Part shown: piece after piece, positions 8,236 to 18,263 of the stretch | Layout of the letters: every line of letters starts with the position of its first letter | How positions within the stretch are numbered: the first letter of the stretch is position 1 | NCBI RefSeq assembly: GCF_049340185.1 | Contig: NZ_JBMPPC010000003.1 | Coordinates: forward strand, 372,001 to 436,000 | Reading direction: 5' to 3' | Length of the DNA stretch: 64,000 bases | Origin: Undibacterium sp049340185 | GTDB lineage: Bacteria; Pseudomonadota; Gammaproteobacteria; Burkholderiales; Burkholderiaceae_D | Notes under the pieces: generated by a model | What the model was told of the DNA's origin: nothing | What the model saw: only the letters and a program-made list of their open reading frames with translations | Database searches by the model: none | Program-made: the position numbers and the translations under genes

Positions 8236-9273
8236 CTATTTCAGTGAGTAAGCTGCCACCAGACCTATTGCTGCAATCAGCGCAAGCCAACTGATCCAGG
8301 AGATACTCGGCTTATCATCGTTGCCGACATCACTACTGTCTTTGCCACCTTGTTTGCGCTTGCGTTTTAAGCGTTGATCCCGCTCCAGGACTTTTTGTAA
8401 GGCATGCGCCATTTCTGCCGCACTTGCATAACGATCCGCAGGATTTTTCTGCATCGCTTTTGAGACAATATTCGACAAACTTACGGATACGTTCGGATTT
8501 AGTTCTGACGGCGGCTTGGCTTGTTTATGTGCGATCTGGTTTAGCAGCTTATCCAGGTCGTTTGACTGAAACGGCTTTTGTTGTGTCAGCATTTCGTACA
8601 TCACTGCACCCAGTGAAAACACGTCGGTCAGATGATTAACCTGCTGCCCCATTGCCTGCTCGGGCGACATGTAATTCGGCGTGCCCAGAATATTATTGTT
8701 GAATAGGGTTTGCTCAGGATTGTCTGGATTCATCAGGATGCGATTCGGGGCACGGGCAATACCAAAATCGACTACTTTCGGCTGCTTATTCGGCAAGATG
8801 AAAATATTCGCGGGCTTGATGTCGCGATGTATCACGCCATTGTCATGTGCATAGGCTAGCGCTTCGGCGATTTTATGGATGATATTTGCTGTCTCTATGC
8901 TGTCAAAGCGCTTGCCGCTAGCCAGCAATTCACGCAGATCCTTACCTTGTAAAAATTCCATCGCGATAAACGTCGTGCCTCCCTCGCTGGAGGCATCAAA
9001 TATGGTGACAATATTCTGATGAGAGAGACGGCCGGCGGCGCGAGCTTCATTAATAAATTGTTGCTCACGTTGTTTTTTATCTGCAATGCCATGGCTAGTA
9101 CCAAGGATTTTGATCGCAACAGCACGATCAATGACAGGATCATGGCCTAAAAATACGGCGCCATTCGACCCTTTGCCTAACTTGTCTGTCAGATAAAAGC
9201 GGCCAATTCGGCGCACAGGAAGTCCTTGTGCCGAGCTTTGCGCGCTAGATGGGGTCGTCGATGAAGATGTCAT
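8236..9273 (-). CDS. membrane-anchored Ser/Thr protein kinase
   Basis: A Hanks-type kinase of 345 residues. The glycine loop GKGSNGAV is at 33-40, the ATP lysine K55 lies in VAIKIL, the catalytic loop HRDIKPAN at 149-156 and DFG at 169-171, followed by GTPNYMSPEQ. A lysine/arginine-rich juxtamembrane stretch leads to a C-terminal transmembrane helix (WISWLALIAAIGLVAAYSL) with almost no periplasmic part, so it has no obvious extracellular sensor. It is intact at all catalytic positions. Substrates are unknown; the neighbours give no strong hint. Confidence 0.9.
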   Translation of the reverse strand: MTSSSTTPSSAQSSAQGLPVRRIGRFYLTDKLGKGSNGAVFLGHDPVIDRAVAIKILGTSHGIADKKQREQQFINEARAAGRLSHQNIVTIFDASSEGGTTFIAMEFLQGKDLRELLASGKRFDSIETANIIHKIAEALAYAHDNGVIHRDIKPANIFILPNKQPKVVDFGIARAPNRILMNPDNPEQTLFNNNILGTPNYMSPEQAMGQQVNHLTDVFSLGAVMYEMLTQQKPFQSNDLDKLLNQIAHKQAKPPSELNPNVSVSLSNIVSKAMQKNPADRYASAAEMAHALQKVLERDQRLKRKRKQGGKDSSDVGNDDKPSISWISWLALIAAIGLVAAYSLK

Positions 9274-9338
9274 TGATACAGCATGCCTTGGACCGGGAAG
9301 AAATTCAAGTGTTTACAGAATTCATTCTTTTTTTGCCT

Positions 9339-10523
9339 TTACCCGTTCAGGCTTTTATCCGCATTTTTAAAGGGTATACGATCATTCAGCTCGTTGTAGT
9401 AATGGGCGATTCCCTCGGTTTCTCTCTCCAGGAAATGAGCAACCGCATCTGAGAATTCCGGCCGTGCTAAAAAATGTAGTGAGCAGGTTTTTTGCGGTAA
9501 AAACCCTCTCGCCATTTTATGTTCGCCTTGTGCACCGCCTTCAAATATACCGATGTTGTTTGCAATGCAAAACTCAATCGCCTGATAGTAGGCGGTCTCA
9601 AAATGTAAACAAGGAACCTCTTCAATGCATCCCCAATAGCGGCCATACAGGCGCGCGTCGTCATACACCAGTAGTGACGACGCAATTCTTTTGCCATGAC
9701 GTTCAGCGAAGATAAGATGAAGATGTTCAGGCATGCTTGCCCCGATCCGCTTGAAAAAATCGAGATTCAGGTAAGGTGAGGAATGGTGATCAGCATAGGT
9801 ATGGTCATAGCAGCGTTTAAAGAATTGCCAGTCCTCCGTCTGCATATCTTTGCCTGCGATATGTTGGAAAGTCACCCCGGCATCCCTAACCTTGCGTCGC
9901 TCGGCACGAATATTTTTTCGTTTTTTTTGTTCCAATTGGGAAAGAAATTGCTCAAAATTGAGGTAATCTCTGTTTGTCCAGTGAAACTGAATGCCAGTCC
10001 GAAGTAAATAACCCCTGGCTTGTAATAACTCCGCCTCTGATTGAGCAGGAAAAAGTATATGCGCTGACGAGTAAGCGCCGCTTACCATATGCTTTTCAAG
10101 CGCATCCAGTAGCGCTAGCCGCGCATTCTGATCTTGAGCAAGCAGGCGATTGCCGGCAACAGGAGTGAATGGAATTGCCGACAGTAATTTAGGATAATAG
10201 TGAAAACCATGTCTTTGATAGGCATCGGCCCAAGCCCAATCAAATACATACTCTCCGTAAGAATGCATTTTTTCATATAACGGCATAGCGGCAAGTAAAT
10301 GATCTGCATCCCAAATCGTCAGATATTGAGGATGCCAGCCAGTGTTAACTGATGCGGATCCGGATTCATGCAATGCATGCAGGAACGCGTGTGACAGAAA
10401 TGGATTGCCGTCAGCTTGCTGGTCAAGTAAGGCATCCCATTGGTTTGCTGATATCTCTGACAACGAATCGAGCACTCGCGTGCGATAATGTATCTGTTTC
10501 GACATGTTGTCTGTGTTATTCAT
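9339..10523 (-). CDS. FemAB-like (DUF482 type) acyltransferase
   Basis: The 394-residue protein fits the FemAB_like family (PF04339), GNAT-fold proteins of unknown substrate related to peptidoglycan aminoacyl transferases. Visible blocks are NPFLSHAFLHALHES near the N-terminus, YVFDWAWADAYQRHG, FFKRCYDHTY and the C-terminal FEGGAQGEHKMARGF. It is divergent from nadE and downstream of nothing obvious; the start could also be the Met at residue 7. Confidence 0.75.
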   Translation of the reverse strand: MNNTDNMSKQIHYRTRVLDSLSEISANQWDALLDQQADGNPFLSHAFLHALHESGSASVNTGWHPQYLTIWDADHLLAAMPLYEKMHSYGEYVFDWAWADAYQRHGFHYYPKLLSAIPFTPVAGNRLLAQDQNARLALLDALEKHMVSGAYSSAHILFPAQSEAELLQARGYLLRTGIQFHWTNRDYLNFEQFLSQLEQKKRKNIRAERRKVRDAGVTFQHIAGKDMQTEDWQFFKRCYDHTYADHHSSPYLNLDFFKRIGASMPEHLHLIFAERHGKRIASSLLVYDDARLYGRYWGCIEEVPCLHFETAYYQAIEFCIANNIGIFEGGAQGEHKMARGFLPQKTCSLHFLARPEFSDAVAHFLERETEGIAHYYNELNDRIPFKNADKSLNG

Positions 10524-10587
10524 AGTTCAGCATCAATTCAAACTCAGTTTTCATCACTCATTTTTTTCAAAAGTCAGACCAGGTACC

Positions 10588-12216
10588 ATGACAGTAAAAG
10601 TTGCAATCGCCCAGATGAACAGCGTGGTTGGTGATCTCGCCGGTAACGCTACTCAGATTATCGACTATGTTCAGCGCGCTTATAAACAAGGCGCTGATAT
10701 CGTCGTCACGCCTGAATTATCGCTGGTCGGTTATCCGCCTGAAGATTTATTGCTGCGCAGTGCATTCTACGCAAAAACTCAGGAAACATTATTGAGTCTT
10801 GCGACAAGTCTGGCCAGCATGCCGGATGTGCACGTGCTGATCGGCTATCCGGAAGAGAATAACGGTGCGCGTTATAACGCGGTGGCGGTTCTGTGCAACG
10901 GTATTGTCGCAGGCCGTTACTGGAAACATGACCTGCCAAATGACATGGTCTTTGACGAGAAGCGGTACTTCTCGTCCGGTAAAGATACCTTGGTGTTCGA
11001 TGTAAAAGGGACTCGTTTCGGCGTCAATATTTGTGAAGATACCTGGTATCCCAATGCGCCTGGTCTGGCGCGCCAGGCGGGTGCAGAGGTATTGCTGGTA
11101 CCGAATGGTTCGCCATACCATATGAGCAAACAGCATCAGCGCTACGACGTGATGCGTGCCAACGTTACGGATCAGGGAATGTCCCTCGTCTACGCGAATC
11201 TGGTGGGTGGGCAAGATGAGTTGATTTTTGACGGTAATTCTTTTGTCATGGATGAGCATGGTGCATTGCTGACCCAGCTAAAACATTGTGAAGAAGATTT
11301 GCAGATCATCGAATTTCATGGGGCGACACCTAAGATAATTCATGCTGAGCAAGCAGAACAGAGTAGTCCGCTCAGTATAGAGGCACAGGTATATCAGGCG
11401 CTGGTGCTGGGCGTTCGTGATTATGTCAGTAAAAATGGATTTCCTAGTATCGTCCTCGGTTTATCTGGTGGCGTCGACTCCGCGCTGGTGCTGGCGATTG
11501 CCGTTGATGCTCTAGGTGCCGATAAAGTCAGGGCGGTCATGATGCCATCCCCGTATACCGCAGAAATTTCCTGGCTGGATTCACGTGAAATGGTCGATGG
11601 TCTTGGTGTGCGCTACGACGAAATCTCAATTGCAGACTGTTTCAGCGCATTCCGTACCACATTGAGCCAGGAATTTGCTGGCTTGGCTGAAGACACTACT
11701 GAAGAAAATATTCAGGCACGGATACGTGGCACCATTTTGATGGCCTTGTCGAATAAATATGGATCCATCGTTCTGACGACGGGTAATAAGAGTGAAATGG
11801 CGGTAGGTTATTGCACTTTATACGGTGATATGGCGGGCGGTTTTGCAGTGATCAAAGACATTGCTAAAACCTTGGTATATCGTTTATGTGCTTACCGTAA
11901 CAGCCTTTCACCAGTCATACCTGAGCGCATCCTGACCCGTGCGCCATCTGCTGAATTGCGGCCAGATCAGACGGACCAGGATTCTTTGCCGCCGTACGAG
12001 GTGTTGGACGGCATCATGCAGCGGTATATGGAAGAAAATCAAAGTCGCGCGGAGATTGTCGCTGCCGGTTACCGTGAAGAGGACGTTGAAAGAATCACAC
12101 GGTTGATTAAAATCAATGAGTACAAACGCCGCCAGGCCCCAGTCGGCATCCGGGTCACGCACCGTGCATTTGGCCGCGACTGGCGTTATCCGATTACGTC
12201 AAAATTCCGCGATTGA
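10588..12216 (+). CDS. nadE: glutamine-dependent NAD+ synthetase
   Basis: The last step of NAD synthesis: amidation of deamido-NAD with ammonia from glutamine. The 542-residue protein has an N-terminal nitrilase-like glutaminase domain with the triad E43 (VVTPELSLVGYPPE), K113 (YWKHDLPND) and C149 (VNICEDTW), and a C-terminal synthetase domain with the P-loop LGLSGGVDSALV and TTGNKSEMAVGY. The start at 10588 is chosen because homology begins at TVKVAIAQMNS; the frame is open for 28 codons upstream. It precedes the PII gene with a 54-bp gap. Confidence 0.95.
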   Translation: MTVKVAIAQMNSVVGDLAGNATQIIDYVQRAYKQGADIVVTPELSLVGYPPEDLLLRSAFYAKTQETLLSLATSLASMPDVHVLIGYPEENNGARYNAVAVLCNGIVAGRYWKHDLPNDMVFDEKRYFSSGKDTLVFDVKGTRFGVNICEDTWYPNAPGLARQAGAEVLLVPNGSPYHMSKQHQRYDVMRANVTDQGMSLVYANLVGGQDELIFDGNSFVMDEHGALLTQLKHCEEDLQIIEFHGATPKIIHAEQAEQSSPLSIEAQVYQALVLGVRDYVSKNGFPSIVLGLSGGVDSALVLAIAVDALGADKVRAVMMPSPYTAEISWLDSREMVDGLGVRYDEISIADCFSAFRTTLSQEFAGLAEDTTEENIQARIRGTILMALSNKYGSIVLTTGNKSEMAVGYCTLYGDMAGGFAVIKDIAKTLVYRLCAYRNSLSPVIPERILTRAPSAELRPDQTDQDSLPPYEVLDGIMQRYMEENQSRAEIVAAGYREEDVERITRLIKINEYKRRQAPVGIRVTHRAFGRDWRYPITSKFRD

Positions 12217-12270
12217 GTCAGTGTCTTTTTATCGATCATATTTCAAACTATAAAATTCAAGGATAAAAAA

Positions 12271-12609
12271 ATGAAACAAATTACTGCAGTGATTAAACCT
12301 TTTAAGCTCGATGAAGTTCGTGAGGCGTTGGCAGAAGTTGGCGTCACCGGATTGACTGTAACGGAAGTCAAAGGATTTGGCCGTCAAAAAGGACACACCG
12401 AACTTTATCGTGGTGCTGAGTATGTTGTCGATTTTTTGCCGAAAGTTAAAGTAGAAGTCGTTGTTGATGACAATGTATGCGATCACGTTGTTGACGCTAT
12501 CATTAAAGCGGCACACACCGGTAAAATCGGTGATGGCAAAATTTTTGTACAAAATGTAGAGCAGGTCATCCGTATCCGTACGGGTGAGACCGGTTCTGAC
12601 GCTGTTTAA
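12271..12609 (+). CDS. glnB: nitrogen regulatory PII protein
   Basis: A 112-residue PII signal protein. The T-loop GFGRQKGHTELYRGAEYVVDF contains Tyr51, the residue uridylylated by GlnD, and KIGDGKIFV is the nucleotide-binding B-loop. PII senses 2-oxoglutarate, ATP and ADP and controls glutamine synthetase adenylylation and NtrB. There is no amtB next to it, and it follows nadE, so GlnB is a better name than GlnK. TATAAAAT at 12249-12256 may give it its own -10 element; AAGGA is its ribosome-binding site. Confidence 0.95.
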   Translation: MKQITAVIKPFKLDEVREALAEVGVTGLTVTEVKGFGRQKGHTELYRGAEYVVDFLPKVKVEVVVDDNVCDHVVDAIIKAAHTGKIGDGKIFVQNVEQVIRIRTGETGSDAV

Positions 12610-12630
12610 CCCCAATTAAACAGGTTGATT

Positions 12631-13782
12631 ATGCAAATTATCCGTCGACGCTTGTCACGCTCTCTGGCGAGCCTTTTATTACTCGGCGTAACGGCCTCTG
12701 CGGTTGCAGAGCAGGGCGTTACAGAACAAAAGATTATTCTGGGACAATCGGCTGCGTTCTCCGGCCCCGCAGCGCAGCTAGGTATTCAGCTACATGCCGG
12801 TGCAAAAGCCTATTTTGATCAGGTTAACTCAACTGGTGGCGTGCATGGCCGTAAGATCGAGATCATCAAAATGGATGATAAGTATGAGGCCGAGCTTGCT
12901 GCAGCCAATACCAAAAAATTGATCGAGAACGAAGATGTCTTCGCGTTATTTGGTTACGTCGGAACGCCGACCAGTAATGCTTCGCTACCGATTTTTACTG
13001 CAGCAAAGGTACCATTCTTCGCTCCGTTTACTGGTGCACAGTCTTTGCGTGAACCGTTAAATCGCCAGATTTTTAATATCCGAGGTTCTTACTTTGATGA
13101 GACGGAGCATCTGGTCGAGCGTCTGGTCAGAACCGGGATAAAAAACATTGCCGTGTTTTATCAGAACGATGCTTACGGCAAAGCTGGCTTGGCTGGCGTT
13201 GAACGTGCTCTGAAAAAAATGAACGTACAGATGGTAGAGACTGCAACGGTGGAGCGTAACAGCACCGATGTCGCCAAGGCCATTGAAAAAATCTTACCAA
13301 AGCGTCCGGACGCGATTATCCAGATCAGTGCGTACTCTTCATGCGCTGCCTATATCAAAGAAATGCGTAAGGCGGGTTATACCGGTCAATTTTACAATGT
13401 GTCGTTTGTAGGTAGTCAGGCGCTGGCAGATGCTTTGGGCAAAGAAGGTCCGGGGATTGTGATTTCTCAGGTTGTCCCTTTTCCCTGGCATGCTGCGACA
13501 CCTGTCGTCGCTGAGTACACCAAGGTCATGCAAAAGGCGGGCATTACCGATCTTAATTTTTCTAGCTTGGAGGGCTTTATTGCGGCCAAGGTCTTCGTTG
13601 AAGGATTGCGTCGCTCAGGCCGTAACCTGACACGTGAAAAACTGATTTCATCTTTAGAATCTATCAATAGTGCGAACTACGATGTTGGCGGCTTTGATGT
13701 GAATTTTTCACCGACGAGCCACAATGGGTCAAAATATGTCGATATGACCGTGATTTCTAAAGACGGTAAATTCCGTAATTAA
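12631..13782 (+). CDS. periplasmic branched-chain amino-acid-type binding protein
   Basis: A 383-residue ABC-transporter solute-binding protein of the Peripla_BP_6 (LivJ-like) group. A signal peptide ends near ASAVAEQG; IILGQSAAFSGPAAQLG starts the mature domain and GYVGTPTSNASLPIF is typical of the ligand cleft. No permease or ATPase gene is next to it, so it is either an orphan binding protein or works with transporters elsewhere. The ligand cannot be told. The ATG at 12631 is preferred over an in-frame TTG six bases upstream. Confidence 0.85.
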   Translation: MQIIRRRLSRSLASLLLLGVTASAVAEQGVTEQKIILGQSAAFSGPAAQLGIQLHAGAKAYFDQVNSTGGVHGRKIEIIKMDDKYEAELAAANTKKLIENEDVFALFGYVGTPTSNASLPIFTAAKVPFFAPFTGAQSLREPLNRQIFNIRGSYFDETEHLVERLVRTGIKNIAVFYQNDAYGKAGLAGVERALKKMNVQMVETATVERNSTDVAKAIEKILPKRPDAIIQISAYSSCAAYIKEMRKAGYTGQFYNVSFVGSQALADALGKEGPGIVISQVVPFPWHAATPVVAEYTKVMQKAGITDLNFSSLEGFIAAKVFVEGLRRSGRNLTREKLISSLESINSANYDVGGFDVNFSPTSHNGSKYVDMTVISKDGKFRN

Positions 13783-13842
13783 ATTCAGGCAAAGTTCCAC
13801 TGTGTCGGTTTGAATCGGCACGGTGATAGCACGACGCAGTTT

Positions 13843-14484
13843 TTAGCTGGATTTAAGCAGTACAATCAAAGCGCCGGAACCACCATCCGGCGCTGTCGCT
13901 TGGCTAAATGCCAGTACCTCATCTTTTTGTATCAACCAGTTTTTAACCTTGTTCTTTAAGACAGGTTCTTTATTGACTGATCCCAGACCTTTGCCGTGAA
14001 TAATCCTGACGCAGCGGTGTTCATTGCGCAAGCATCGACGTAAAAACTCACCAAGACTATCTCTGGCCTGATCGCGTCGCATCCCGTGCAGGTCAAGCTG
14101 TGCCTGTATCGTCCAGTGACCAGTGCGGAGTTTTTTTGCGACATCTATCCCGACACCTGCCCTTGTATAGCTCAGGCCGTCATCGGTATCTAGCAGGCTG
14201 CTCGCATCGAATTCGTCGGATAACGATTCCTGTAACGCTGCGCGCTCGTCGGCAATGTGCTGAAAGGGAATGGGTTGAGGTCGGACTAATGGAGCAGTGT
14301 GCTTGGCGGCCGTCTTCAGCGGCGCTACCTCGCCCACACTATTGCGGAAAATATTTGCTTCCAGCTTCGCCTGATGCTCCCGCTTAGCGCGTTCAGCATC
14401 TTCTTTTTGACGAAGCTCTTCTTGTTGTTTTAACTGCTGACCTAAGTTCTTCAGGTCAGCAAAGTTTTTTAATGAAGCAGGCAT
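13843..14484 (-). CDS. Smr-domain protein
   Basis: 213 residues: an N-terminal charged coiled-coil (about 10-45), a linker, and a C-terminal Smr domain with LDLHGMRRDQA and the loop IIHGKGLGS. Smr domains are nicking endonucleases acting on nucleic acids (MutS2 C-terminus, SmrA/SmrB); recent work ties some to stalled-ribosome mRNA cleavage. The gene ends convergently to the binding-protein gene and begins 21 bp beyond the trxB stop on the same strand, so the two may be co-transcribed. Confidence 0.85.
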   Translation of the reverse strand: MPASLKNFADLKNLGQQLKQQEELRQKEDAERAKREHQAKLEANIFRNSVGEVAPLKTAAKHTAPLVRPQPIPFQHIADERAALQESLSDEFDASSLLDTDDGLSYTRAGVGIDVAKKLRTGHWTIQAQLDLHGMRRDQARDSLGEFLRRCLRNEHRCVRIIHGKGLGSVNKEPVLKNKVKNWLIQKDEVLAFSQATAPDGGSGALIVLLKSS

Positions 14485-14505
14485 GGATTGATACGATTAA
14501 CTGGA

Positions 14506-15459
14506 TTAAGTTTCCAGATAGCGTTGCGCATCCAGTGCTGCCATACAACCCGTACCGGCGCTGGTGATGGCCTGGCGATAGATGTGATCCTGCACGTCAC
14601 CGGCAGCGAATACGCCAGGGATGCTGGTCGCTGTTGCCATGCCTTCTAGGCCGGTTTTGGTTTTGATGTAGCCGTTATGCATATCGAGCTGTCCATCGAA
14701 AATACCGGTATTAGGTTTGTGTCCGATCGCAATAAACACGCCATGTAAAGTCACGTCGCTGATGTTGCCATCTGCGGATTTGATCTTGATGCCAGTCACG
14801 CCGGAATCATCGCCGATGACTTCTTCCAGTGTGTGATTCCACTTGATCTCGATTTTGCCTTCTGCGACTTTGGCCATCAATCTGTCGATCAGGATCGCTT
14901 CTGCACGGAATTTATCGCGGCGATGTACTACCGTGACTTTGCTCGCGATGTTCGATAAATACAGTGCTTCTTCCACCGCCGTATTGCCGCCGCCAACGAC
15001 GGCGACTTCTTTAGCACGATAGAAGAATCCGTCACAAGTTGCGCAGGCAGACACACCTTTACCCATGAATGCTTGTTCAGACGGTAGGCCGAGATATTGG
15101 GCGGACGCACCTGTGGCGATAATCAGTGAGTCGCAGGTGTATTCGGCCTGATCGCCGATCAGGCGGATTGGTTTTTCGTTGAGTTTAGCGGTATGAATGT
15201 AGTCGAAAATGATTTCAGTGTTAAAGCGCTCTGCGTGTTGCAAAAAGCGTTGCATCAATTCCGGTCCTTGCACCCCCATAGGATCCGCTGGCCAGTTTTC
15301 TACATCGGTCGTCGTCATTAATTGGCCGCCTTGTTCTACGCCGGTGATCAATACCGGTTTCAGGTTTGCGCGTGCCGCATACACTGCTGCTGAGTAACCT
15401 GCAGGGCCAGAGCCAAGGATCAAGACATGAGCGTGTTTTGGAGTAGTGGTAGTTGACAT
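14506..15459 (-). CDS. trxB: thioredoxin reductase
   Basis: 317 residues, an NADPH-dependent flavoprotein that reduces thioredoxin. The FAD motif GSGPAGYSAAVYAAR is at 16-30, the redox-active CATC at 139-142, the NADPH motif VVGGGNTAVEEAL follows, and the C-terminal FAAGDVQDHIYRQ is the second FAD segment. It is divergent from ftsK, a common arrangement in betaproteobacteria. Confidence 0.96.
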   Translation of the reverse strand: MSTTTTPKHAHVLILGSGPAGYSAAVYAARANLKPVLITGVEQGGQLMTTTDVENWPADPMGVQGPELMQRFLQHAERFNTEIIFDYIHTAKLNEKPIRLIGDQAEYTCDSLIIATGASAQYLGLPSEQAFMGKGVSACATCDGFFYRAKEVAVVGGGNTAVEEALYLSNIASKVTVVHRRDKFRAEAILIDRLMAKVAEGKIEIKWNHTLEEVIGDDSGVTGIKIKSADGNISDVTLHGVFIAIGHKPNTGIFDGQLDMHNGYIKTKTGLEGMATATSIPGVFAAGDVQDHIYRQAITSAGTGCMAALDAQRYLET

Positions 15460-15771
15460 AGGCTAGCCTGAAAATGATGTTGGGATGACGTGCTATCAAT
15501 AATAGCGTAGTAAAAAGTGCTTACAAAACCTGCCGGAAGTTAATACAAGATACCGATAATTTATTTGTTAATGTCATTTGGAAATGGCGCTAAACAGCAT
15601 AATTTCAAGATAAATCAGTGATTTACATTCCTGTGATAAAGCCGGGCAGTGACAAGCCAAGATTATAGTCGATTACGGCGCGACGGACTTTTCGCTCGTT
15701 TTTTTCGGAAAGGTATTTAGATGTTGTTTTAATGCTAAATCTGAAGAATCGTGTAAGAAGCGCAGTCAGAT
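15460..15771. other. trxB-ftsK divergent intergenic region
   Basis: Several AT-rich -10-like boxes occur but no gene, RNA or clear repeat is visible. No lrp gene is present here, unlike the E. coli ftsK neighbourhood. Confidence 0.6.
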
Positions 15772-15800
15772 TTGGCGACACTTATCAAGCATGCTATCTT
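15772..15800 (+). promoter_or_regulatory. candidate sigma-70 promoter of ftsK
   Basis: TTGGCG (15772-15777) and TATCTT (15795-15800) are separated by 17 bp, each matching four of six consensus bases. The leader would be about 40 nt. Confidence 0.4.
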
Positions 15801-15845
15801 ATGGTGGTTTTCCACTTGATTGCGTCTGGCTGTTTACCCTGAAAT

Positions 15846-18179
15846 ATGACTACTAACAATAACGAAGCCTACACACGCAACCGCAATAAAACGCCAGCAC
15901 CGCCTCTGCCGAACCGTCTGGTGATTTTATTGACCGAGGCGCGCTGGATGGTGTTTGCCGCTTTGTGCGTTTATCTGGTCTTGATTTTGTTCACGTATAA
16001 CAAACTAGACCCGGCCTGGTCACATGCCAGCGTGGTACCCAAAATTCATAATCTCGGTGGCAGGGTCGGTGCCTGGTTTGCAGATTTGTTCCTGTTCATT
16101 TTTGGCTTGTCTGCCTGGTGGTGGTGTATCGTCTTGATCCGGCTGGTGTGGGAAGATTATCGTCAGTTAAGCAAGCGATTTTTAGTAGAAGCTGATCAGG
16201 AAAAAGCACATCAGTACGAAAAATTCATTCAGGCTGCGGGATTTACCCTGCTCATGATTGGCAGCATGGGAATTGAATACCTGCGTATGTATTCCCTGAA
16301 AACACCACTGCCGCGAGCGCCGGGCGGAGTACTTGGTGAATTGGTTGGCGGCGCAGCCTTCAATGCTTTCGGCTTTACCGGATCGACCTTGTTGCTACTC
16401 CTGTTTTTTGCGCTCGGGCTGAGCCTGTATTTTCATGTCTCGTGGTTGCAGATCGCCGAAAAAATTGGTACCGGTATTGAGGGTATGTTTAGCTTCATTC
16501 AAAATAAATATGCTGCACGTGAAGACCGGCGCGTTGGTCAGACTGCGGCTGTCAAGCGTGAAGAAATTGTCGTTACCGAGCGTGCCAAGATCGTTGAAGC
16601 GCCGCCGATTCGCATTGAGCCGCAAGTCGTATCGGTACAAAAATCCGAGCGGGTCGAGAAAGAGCGCCAGGTCTCTTTGTTCAACGATATGCCAGATAGT
16701 CATTTGCCACCGCTGTCATTGTTAGACGAAGCCCCGCCAGCGCAAGAGACAGTCAGTATTGAAACGCTGGAATTTACCAGCCGCCTGATCGAGAAAAAAC
16801 TCTCGGACTTTGGAGTCGATGTAAAGGTGGTTGCCGCTTATCCGGGGCCAGTCATTACCCGCTATGAAATTGATCCTGCCACTGGCGTCAAAGGCAGTCA
16901 GATTGTTGGCCTGGCACGAGACCTGGCGCGCTCTCTGTCGTTAACTTCCATCCGTGTCGTAGAAACGATTCCCGGTAAAAACTACATGGGATTGGAATTG
17001 CCTAATCCTAAGCGCCAGATAGTACGTTTAACAGAAATCCTTGGCTCCAAGGTCTATAACGACAGCGCATCCAGTCTGACGGTTGCTTTGGGTAAAGACA
17101 TTGGCGGACACGCCGTGGTAGCTGATCTGGCCCGCATGCCGCACTTGCTGGTTGCCGGCACTACAGGCTCCGGTAAATCCGTCGGTATCAATGCCACGAT
17201 TTTGTCACTGCTATATAAGTCCGATCCGAACGATGTGCGCATGATACTGATTGATCCTAAGATGCTGGAAATGTCGGTGTATGAAGGCATCCCGCATTTG
17301 CTGGCGCCGGTCGTCACTGATATGCGTCAGGCGGGTCATGCCCTGAACTGGGCAGTGGCAGAGATGGAGCGCCGCTACAAGCTGATGTCCAAGTTAGGTG
17401 TACGTAATCTGGCAGGTTATAACACCAAGATTGCGGAAGCGACCAAGCGCGAAGAACATATTCCAAATCCGTTTAGCCTGACCCCGGATGCTCCGGAGCC
17501 GTTAGAAAAATTACCGACGATTGTCATCATCATTGACGAGTTGGCCGATCTGATGATGGTAGTCGGTAAAAAAGTTGAGGAATTAATTGCCCGTATCGCA
17601 CAGAAAGCCCGTGCCGCCGGTTTGCATCTGATCCTGGCAACTCAACGTCCATCGGTTGACGTGATTACTGGTCTGATCAAGGCGAATATTCCTACCCGTA
17701 TCGCGTTTCAGGTCAGCAGTAAAATTGACTCAAGAACGATTCTCGATCAGATGGGTGCAGAAGCCTTGCTGGGTATGGGCGATATGCTATACATGCCGCC
17801 GGGTACTGGTTTGCCTATTCGTGTACACGGCGCTTTTGTGTCGGATGAAGAAGTGCATAGAGTGGTGCAGCATCTGAAGGCGCAAGGCGAGCCAAATTAC
17901 ATTGAGGGCATCCTTGAAGGTGGCGTGCTGGAGGAGGCTGGAGAGGCAGGTGCCGTAACGGGTGAGGGCGGTGGTGAAGCCGACGCACTGTATGATCAGG
18001 CGGTTGCGATCGTTCTCAAGAATCGTCGTGCTTCGATCTCATTAGTACAAAGGCATTTGCGTATAGGCTACAATCGCGCCGCGCGTTTGCTGGAGCAGAT
18101 GGAGACCAGCGGCGTCGTCTCTACAATGCAATCGAACGGTAATCGTGAGATCCTGGTACCTGCCGGTAATACAGAGTAA
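15846..18179 (+). CDS. ftsK: DNA translocase FtsK
   Basis: 777 residues. Four membrane helices in the first 200 residues anchor it at the septum; a linker rich in E/R/V follows; the motor domain has Walker A AGTTGSGKSVGIN near residue 436 and Walker B IVIIIDELADLMM; the C-terminal winged-helix gamma domain (VLKNRRASISLVQRHLRIGY) recognises KOPS sequences. It pumps chromosome ends during division and activates XerCD at dif. The linker is short compared with E. coli FtsK (1329 aa), as usual in betaproteobacteria. Confidence 0.95.
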   Translation: MTTNNNEAYTRNRNKTPAPPLPNRLVILLTEARWMVFAALCVYLVLILFTYNKLDPAWSHASVVPKIHNLGGRVGAWFADLFLFIFGLSAWWWCIVLIRLVWEDYRQLSKRFLVEADQEKAHQYEKFIQAAGFTLLMIGSMGIEYLRMYSLKTPLPRAPGGVLGELVGGAAFNAFGFTGSTLLLLLFFALGLSLYFHVSWLQIAEKIGTGIEGMFSFIQNKYAAREDRRVGQTAAVKREEIVVTERAKIVEAPPIRIEPQVVSVQKSERVEKERQVSLFNDMPDSHLPPLSLLDEAPPAQETVSIETLEFTSRLIEKKLSDFGVDVKVVAAYPGPVITRYEIDPATGVKGSQIVGLARDLARSLSLTSIRVVETIPGKNYMGLELPNPKRQIVRLTEILGSKVYNDSASSLTVALGKDIGGHAVVADLARMPHLLVAGTTGSGKSVGINATILSLLYKSDPNDVRMILIDPKMLEMSVYEGIPHLLAPVVTDMRQAGHALNWAVAEMERRYKLMSKLGVRNLAGYNTKIAEATKREEHIPNPFSLTPDAPEPLEKLPTIVIIIDELADLMMVVGKKVEELIARIAQKARAAGLHLILATQRPSVDVITGLIKANIPTRIAFQVSSKIDSRTILDQMGAEALLGMGDMLYMPPGTGLPIRVHGAFVSDEEVHRVVQHLKAQGEPNYIEGILEGGVLEEAGEAGAVTGEGGGEADALYDQAVAIVLKNRRASISLVQRHLRIGYNRAARLLEQMETSGVVSTMQSNGNREILVPAGNTE

Positions 18180-18263
18180 GTTTTAACGGCAAATATAAAG
18201 CAAGTTCAACATACGTTGTCCGCGGCACTGGCAAAACAGCACCGCACATGAAATGGAATCATC